A stretch of 64,000 bases of DNA from Lentibacillus jeotgali (GTDB taxonomy: Bacteria > Bacillota > Bacilli > Bacillales > Amphibacillaceae), in contig NZ_AGAV01000005.1 in assembly GCF_000224785.1 (NCBI RefSeq), positions 310,001-374,000 of the forward strand, written 5' to 3'. Of the stretch, positions 60,115 to 64,000 are shown one piece after another. Within the stretch, counting starts at the first letter, position 1; each line of letters begins with the position of its first letter. The notes below the pieces were generated by a model. The model was given only the letters and a program-made list of their open reading frames with translations. It was not told the DNA's origin and searched no databases. The position numbers and the translations under genes are program-made.

Positions 60115-60231
60115 AGTGAAACTTCATTCAGTGGGGCGCTTTACCCCACTGAATGTTAGTTGAACAGAATCGGGCATTTAAGGCCAGTTACCCGACGTTT
60201 TTTTGGCTGGTTACTGACCATTATATGCGGG
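60111..60231 (+). repeat. Third copy of the ~120-bp element, abutting the murG stop
   Basis: It starts ATAAAGTGAAACTTC, whose TAA is the murG stop. The first hairpin is perfect here: CATTCAGTGGGG / CCCCACTGAATG. The block AACAGAATCGGGCATTTA and the TGCGGG end are kept. A partial further unit (AAGTGAAACTTCATTAAGCACCAC, continuing to about 60280) follows directly. Confidence 0.88.
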
Positions 60232-60316
60232 GAAAAGTGAAACTTCATTAAGCACCACTGAAATATTGAAGTGGTGTCCTGCTGCCCGTTAAGACGAGAA
60301 ATCAGTTAATTTGGAT

Positions 60317-60355
60317 AAAACCGCCTCCAATGCATTGGAGACGGTTTTATTTTTT
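60317..60355 (+). terminator. Intrinsic terminator downstream of murG and the repeat
   Basis: AAAACCGCCTCCAA (60317-60330) pairs with TTGGAGACGGTTTT (60335-60348, one internal mismatch), then ATTTTTT. Confidence 0.9.
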
Positions 60356-60738
60356 GGTCCATGACTATGTTGATAAATGTCGTATTTTGGCCTATATATC
60401 TGATTTTGGCATTTTTTTATTAGATATTCTCATTATACACATTTTTATCGGATTATTTCAGTTTACGTGCCATTTGATAAAAATGTGAATATTTATTATG
60501 GTGGAAGATGTTTGCAATTGACAAACCCGCACGAATGCTTCTTTTCCTTTGTCCATGCTGACTGGACTCCTGCAAAAAAATCCCATTTCATTATGCTGAA
60601 TAATCATTAGTTTTGAAATGTTTGCCCTAAAATAGAACGACTCCTTGCTTTTGGTGGTATTGGAAGGTTAGCACACCAAACTAAAAAATGAATACCCGCA
60701 AGTATTCAGAAAAACTGGCTTAAGAAAGGATGAACATC
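60356..60738. other. Leader region of BCCT 3
   Basis: AT-rich. TTGACA at about 60516-60521 has no clear -10 at the right distance. TGAATAC/GTATTCA (60689-60708) forms a small hairpin just before the ribosome site. No coding frame is seen. Confidence 0.5.
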
Positions 60739-62352
60739 ATGAACAAAAAATTAATCGATTGGCCTACTTTTATAGCTGCTTTAATTCTCTTACTGGCTGT
60801 ATCAATACCTTTGGCTGTTTTTCCGGAGGCAGGCAATGAAATTGTCAATATGGCAAACAGCTTTATGACCGGAAATTTTGGAGTTATGTACTTAGTCTTT
60901 GGTTTGGCTGCTTTTGCCTTTTTGTTATTTGTTGCATTCAGCAAAAATGGCCATATAAAACTTGGAGATAAAAATGAAGATAAGGAATTTGGCACGTTTT
61001 CCTGGGCAGCCATGCTATTTGCTGCTGGCATCGGTTCGAGTATCCTTTATTGGGGAATGATCGAGTGGGCCTTTTATTACGAGGGGCCGCCTTTTGGTAT
61101 TGAAGGTGGGTCACAGGAAGCTATTAAATGGGCACCGGCATATGGTATTTTCCATTGGGGGCCGATTGCCTGGGCAATCTACACATTGCCGGCATTGCCA
61201 ATAGCTTATTTTTACTATGTCCGAAAAAAACCTGTTCTGAAAATAAGTGAGGCGGTTCGGCCGGTTCTTGGCAAAGTCGTCGATACGCCACTTGGCAATA
61301 CCATTGATGTGCTGTTCATGTTCGGGCTTATGGGAGGCGCCGGGACAACACTTGCCTTAGGCACACCGATGATAGCACAAGGTGTTAATAATATCACGGG
61401 ACTTCCAACCAACATGGCAACTAACACTGTTATCATGCTTCTATGTACGACTATTTTTGCGATTAGTGCCTATTCGGGGCTCCGGCGCGGTATAAAAGTA
61501 CTGAGTGATATAAATTTATGGCTCGCTATTTTTGTTCTTGCTTTTATATTTGTTATGGGGCCGACTGTGTTCATTAGTGAGACAACCTTTACAAGCTTGG
61601 GACTCATTTTAAATAACTTTTTCGAAATGGCGACATGGCTTGAACCCCTTGCTAATGTAGAGGGCTTTACGGAAACTGGTTTCCCGGAAGCATGGACCGT
61701 CTTCTATTGGGCGTGGTGGGTTGTGTATGCACCGTTTGTTGGTTTATTCGTAGCACGTATTTCCCGTGGACGTACTATTCAAGAAATGATTATTGGCACG
61801 ATTTTGTACGGCACGATTGGCAGTGTCCTCTTTTTCGGGATCATGGGTAACTACGGACTGCACCTGCAGCTTTCCGGAACTTTTGACGTTATCGGGTACA
61901 TGAACGAAACGAGCCCGGAAGCTGCAATCATTGCTATATTGGATCAGTTGCCTATGGCCGGGATCATGGTGACCCTATTTACTGTACTGGCCATCGTATT
62001 TCTGGCAACAACGTTTGATTCCTCTTCCTATATTCTTGCAGCGGTTGTTCAAAGGAAAGTTCAAAAAGAACCATTGCGCTGGAACCGTCTGTTTTGGGCT
62101 TTTACACTTTGCCTGATGCCACTGGTACTTATGTATGTTGGTGATTTACAGACATTGCAGACAGCTAGTATTGTCGCCGGGTTCCCGGTTCTGTTTATTA
62201 TGGGGCTTCTGGCCTGGTCCTTCATAAGGGCTTCCAATGAAGATATTCGTGCTAGCAAGGGTTACCAGCCGCCTACCATTCATATTGTACAGAGAGAAAA
62301 GCGAAAGAAACAAAGGGATGAAACTTTACAAGATAAAAATCAGAATGACTAA
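60739..62352 (+). CDS. BCCT-family transporter 3
   Basis: 537 residues from the ATG at 60739, eight bases after AAAGGA (an ATG three codons earlier overlaps the site). About 12 helices. The glycine motif reads AAGIGSSILYWGMIEWAFYY and the signature WAWWVVYAPFVGLFVARISRG keeps the cage tryptophans. The EWAxYYxxPPFG form is shared with a BCCT subgroup distinct from OpuD/BetP, so the substrate probably differs from that of BCCT 1. The C-terminal tail is strongly basic (QREKRKKQRDE). A terminator shared with the convergent carbonic anhydrase gene follows. Confidence 0.9.
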   Translation: MNKKLIDWPTFIAALILLLAVSIPLAVFPEAGNEIVNMANSFMTGNFGVMYLVFGLAAFAFLLFVAFSKNGHIKLGDKNEDKEFGTFSWAAMLFAAGIGSSILYWGMIEWAFYYEGPPFGIEGGSQEAIKWAPAYGIFHWGPIAWAIYTLPALPIAYFYYVRKKPVLKISEAVRPVLGKVVDTPLGNTIDVLFMFGLMGGAGTTLALGTPMIAQGVNNITGLPTNMATNTVIMLLCTTIFAISAYSGLRRGIKVLSDINLWLAIFVLAFIFVMGPTVFISETTFTSLGLILNNFFEMATWLEPLANVEGFTETGFPEAWTVFYWAWWVVYAPFVGLFVARISRGRTIQEMIIGTILYGTIGSVLFFGIMGNYGLHLQLSGTFDVIGYMNETSPEAAIIAILDQLPMAGIMVTLFTVLAIVFLATTFDSSSYILAAVVQRKVQKEPLRWNRLFWAFTLCLMPLVLMYVGDLQTLQTASIVAGFPVLFIMGLLAWSFIRASNEDIRASKGYQPPTIHIVQREKRKKQRDETLQDKNQND

Positions 62353-62494
62353 GCATCCTTCAAAAATATGGTGACGGGCGTATTGAAATATCATGATCCA
62401 AATGATGAGACGAGGGTAGAGAGTGAGTATCCATGTCCTGTCCGGATTGGCAGAGAACTTGGAAGAAAGCGATGAATATCATACTTGATATAAG

Positions 62495-62524
62495 AAAAAA
62501 CCGGCGAAAATACGCCGGTTTTTC
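62495..62524. terminator. Bidirectional terminator between BCCT 3 and carbonic anhydrase
   Basis: A perfect 8-bp stem AACCGGCG (62499-62506) with CGCCGGTT (62513-62520), flanked by A6 and T5. Confidence 0.9.
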
Positions 62525-62525
62525 C

Positions 62526-63083
62526 TTATCCTCTTGTTACCAAATCGAGCTTGCCTGTTGCAGGGTCGATGACCAGACCGTGAACATTTACATATGACGG
62601 TAACAGCGGATGATTACGGACGACCGAAACACTTTCTTTGACGGAATCTTCAACAGAGTCAAACCCGCTGAATTCATTATCCAAATCAATACCGCTATGT
62701 TCCAGTGTATTGAGAGCATCTTCTGTAATGCCATTTTCCATCAGGCTCTGTTTAAATGCTGCCGGATCCGTGTGCGACATGCCGCAATCATGGTGACCGA
62801 TTACCATAACCTGTTCAGCCTTTAATTCGTAAATGGCAACAAGAATGCCTTTCATGATGCTGTCAAAAGGATCACGGAGAATTGCACCAGCATTTTTAAC
62901 CATTTTGACATCGCCATTCCTGATGTCCAATGCTTTTGGAAGCAGTTCAACCAACCGTGTGTCCATACATGTGAAGATGACCGTCCGCTTATTGGGTATG
63001 TTATCGGTCCGAAGTGGTTCATACTCTTTTTCGTTCACAAATTCTTTATTGTACGCAAGTATTTCATCGAGTAGCACTTTCAA
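62526..63083 (-). CDS. ytiB: Beta-class carbonic anhydrase (YtiB-like)
   Basis: 185 residues. Zinc ligands are in FTCMDTRLVELLPKAL (Cys with the Asp-Arg dyad) near residue 39 and VIGHHDCGMSH (His and Cys) near residue 98. Length and sequence follow B. subtilis YtiB. It interconverts CO2 and bicarbonate in the cytoplasm. The membrane-protein gene ends immediately upstream (the two frames touch at 63083/63084), so both are one transcription unit. Confidence 0.92.
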   Translation of the reverse strand: MKVLLDEILAYNKEFVNEKEYEPLRTDNIPNKRTVIFTCMDTRLVELLPKALDIRNGDVKMVKNAGAILRDPFDSIMKGILVAIYELKAEQVMVIGHHDCGMSHTDPAAFKQSLMENGITEDALNTLEHSGIDLDNEFSGFDSVEDSVKESVSVVRNHPLLPSYVNVHGLVIDPATGKLDLVTRG

Positions 63084-63992
63084 TCATCCTTCCTTTTGTG
63101 TTGTATCATTAAGAATCAGCTTTTCATTGTAGATTTCGATAAGTCTTGCCTTGATGAAAATAGCAATTTCCCACAGTATAGCCAGGAGCACGATCCATGC
63201 CCAATAATCCAAAAATGCCCGTTGAAAATTATAAAGCGGCTCAGAAACCGAATAAAATGGGTTCTCCTGCATAACCAATGTGAATGTGTAAAACATGCCA
63301 AAAGTAAAGTTTCGGGACCATTGGGTGACATGATACGTAAAAATCGCCTTATTCCACCCATATTGATTGACTCGTTTAACGATGCGGACCACTTCAACTG
63401 CTTCTACAATAATTAATAAAGCAAACACAAAAAACCAAAAATATGTGACAAATTCAGATGTGAATGTATTCGTTGTGACAATGGCAAGACCGGTAATGGA
63501 CAGGGCCCCGTGGATAATGCAGTTTGTATTAGCCCAATCATCGCTAAGTGTCCAGTTATGGTGTCTGACATATCTGTTAAAAATCAGCGTTACACCAGCA
63601 AGGTAAAAGACAAGCCCCAGTATGATAATCGCTTCAGAAAAGTAAACGGGAAACTGGAAAAAGACATTATTCAATAAAATAATGATTGATTGGGTTCCAA
63701 CAGTTGAGAGCAAAATGGCGCCGTGAACTGGAAAATCCCTATAATCAAATAATAATTGTTTAAAATTATAAAAGCAATTAATCAAAAAGAAAAGCCATAA
63801 AAATGTATTGAAAATGGCCATTGCCTGTGTCAGTAATAAAATTTCAGGAAAATATCTCAAGAACACATTGCACAGCACGGAGACGCCAGCAATCCATGTT
63901 CCAATGACAAACGAGTTGACCGGATTTTGAATGAATGGAATCAGAAAATCCCGGTGAAAAAACTGTATCGACAAATCTTTGTAAATAATCAC
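63084..63992 (-). CDS. Integral membrane protein, probably TDT/SLAC1-like, N-terminus cut by window edge
   Basis: At least 302 residues with about nine helices. The frame stays open to the window edge, and no ribosome site is seen before the GTG at 63992, so the start is probably outside. FPVHGAILLSTVGTQSIIIL and the helix pattern resemble the tellurite-resistance/dicarboxylate (TDT, SLAC1) family; this is recognised by pattern only. The gene adjoins a carbonic anhydrase gene, so an anion or bicarbonate-related transport role would make sense (inference). Confidence 0.6.
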   Translation of the reverse strand: MIIYKDLSIQFFHRDFLIPFIQNPVNSFVIGTWIAGVSVLCNVFLRYFPEILLLTQAMAIFNTFLWLFFLINCFYNFKQLLFDYRDFPVHGAILLSTVGTQSIIILLNNVFFQFPVYFSEAIIILGLVFYLAGVTLIFNRYVRHHNWTLSDDWANTNCIIHGALSITGLAIVTTNTFTSEFVTYFWFFVFALLIIVEAVEVVRIVKRVNQYGWNKAIFTYHVTQWSRNFTFGMFYTFTLVMQENPFYSVSEPLYNFQRAFLDYWAWIVLLAILWEIAIFIKARLIEIYNEKLILNDTTQKEG

Positions 63993-64000
63993 CCAAGCGA

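Overview
The window looks like the chromosome of a low-to-mid GC, spore-forming, salt-adapted member of the Bacillaceae, probably close to Virgibacillus, Lentibacillus or Oceanobacillus (inference from gene content, not from a search). Supporting signs are AGGAGG-type ribosome sites, frequent GTG and TTG starts, Bacillus-type gene pairs (sppA-yteJ, odhA-odhB), a CsgA-type spore protein, a YflT-type stress protein, three BCCT osmolyte transporters and a betaine-type binding lipoprotein. No prophage, rRNA operon or insertion sequence with a transposase is visible.

Layout. 1-6.1 kb: M19 dipeptidase, BCCT transporter 1, YwbE, a MerR-like coiled-coil protein and an orphan OpuAC-like lipoprotein. 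6.1-15.4 kb: a short-chain dehydrogenase, a 21-bp repeat array, an XRE regulator, a 26-residue holin-like toxin gene, a YrzF-like kinase, BCCT 2, a GltS-type symporter, a universal stress protein, an MhqO-type dioxygenase under a large inverted repeat, and several decayed genes. 15.5-22.8 kb: a carboxylate-uptake locus (CitA-type kinase, response regulator, TctC-TctB-TctA and a DASS carrier) ending in truncated genes. 22.9-30.5 kb: intracellular subtilisin, an antiterminator-controlled GlcNAc-type PTS operon, NRDE protein, YflT and an MFS exporter. 30.6-39.4 kb: DEDDh exonuclease, SDR, YdbC, SppA-YteJ, an old-yellow-enzyme homologue, CsgA, a small-RNA candidate, an AI-2E family permease, an APH-fold kinase and an MDR reductase. 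39.5-46 kb: base-excision glycosylase, a second holin-like toxin gene, an anchored hydrolase, S9 peptidase, D-amino acid transaminase, Fnr and tRNA-Gly. 46-52 kb: tandem 120-bp repeats, an ABC-class ATPase, QueG, Ogt, an amidase-domain protein, TrmL and a mini-lipoprotein. 52.4-64 kb: OdhAB, a 14-residue-repeat coiled-coil protein, a NupC-type carrier, MurG, BCCT 3, beta-carbonic anhydrase and a truncated membrane protein.

How the parts work together. Osmolyte uptake is served by three BCCT carriers whose substrate-site motifs differ, so they probably take different compounds, plus the binding lipoprotein. Carbon intake is served by the Tct/DASS locus, which has a near-consensus cre site, and by the GlcNAc-type PTS, whose EIIA gene follows a RAT/terminator recognised by the antiterminator encoded next to it. 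Fnr carries the B. subtilis-type C-terminal cysteine set, and a near-perfect Fnr box lies at -41.5 from its own predicted start.

The least explained material is intergenic: two families of 20/21-bp-period tandem arrays at five loci, a ~120-bp structured dispersed element at three or four places, two unannotated mini-toxin genes, and a small RNA candidate exposing an anti-Shine-Dalgarno CCTCC loop.
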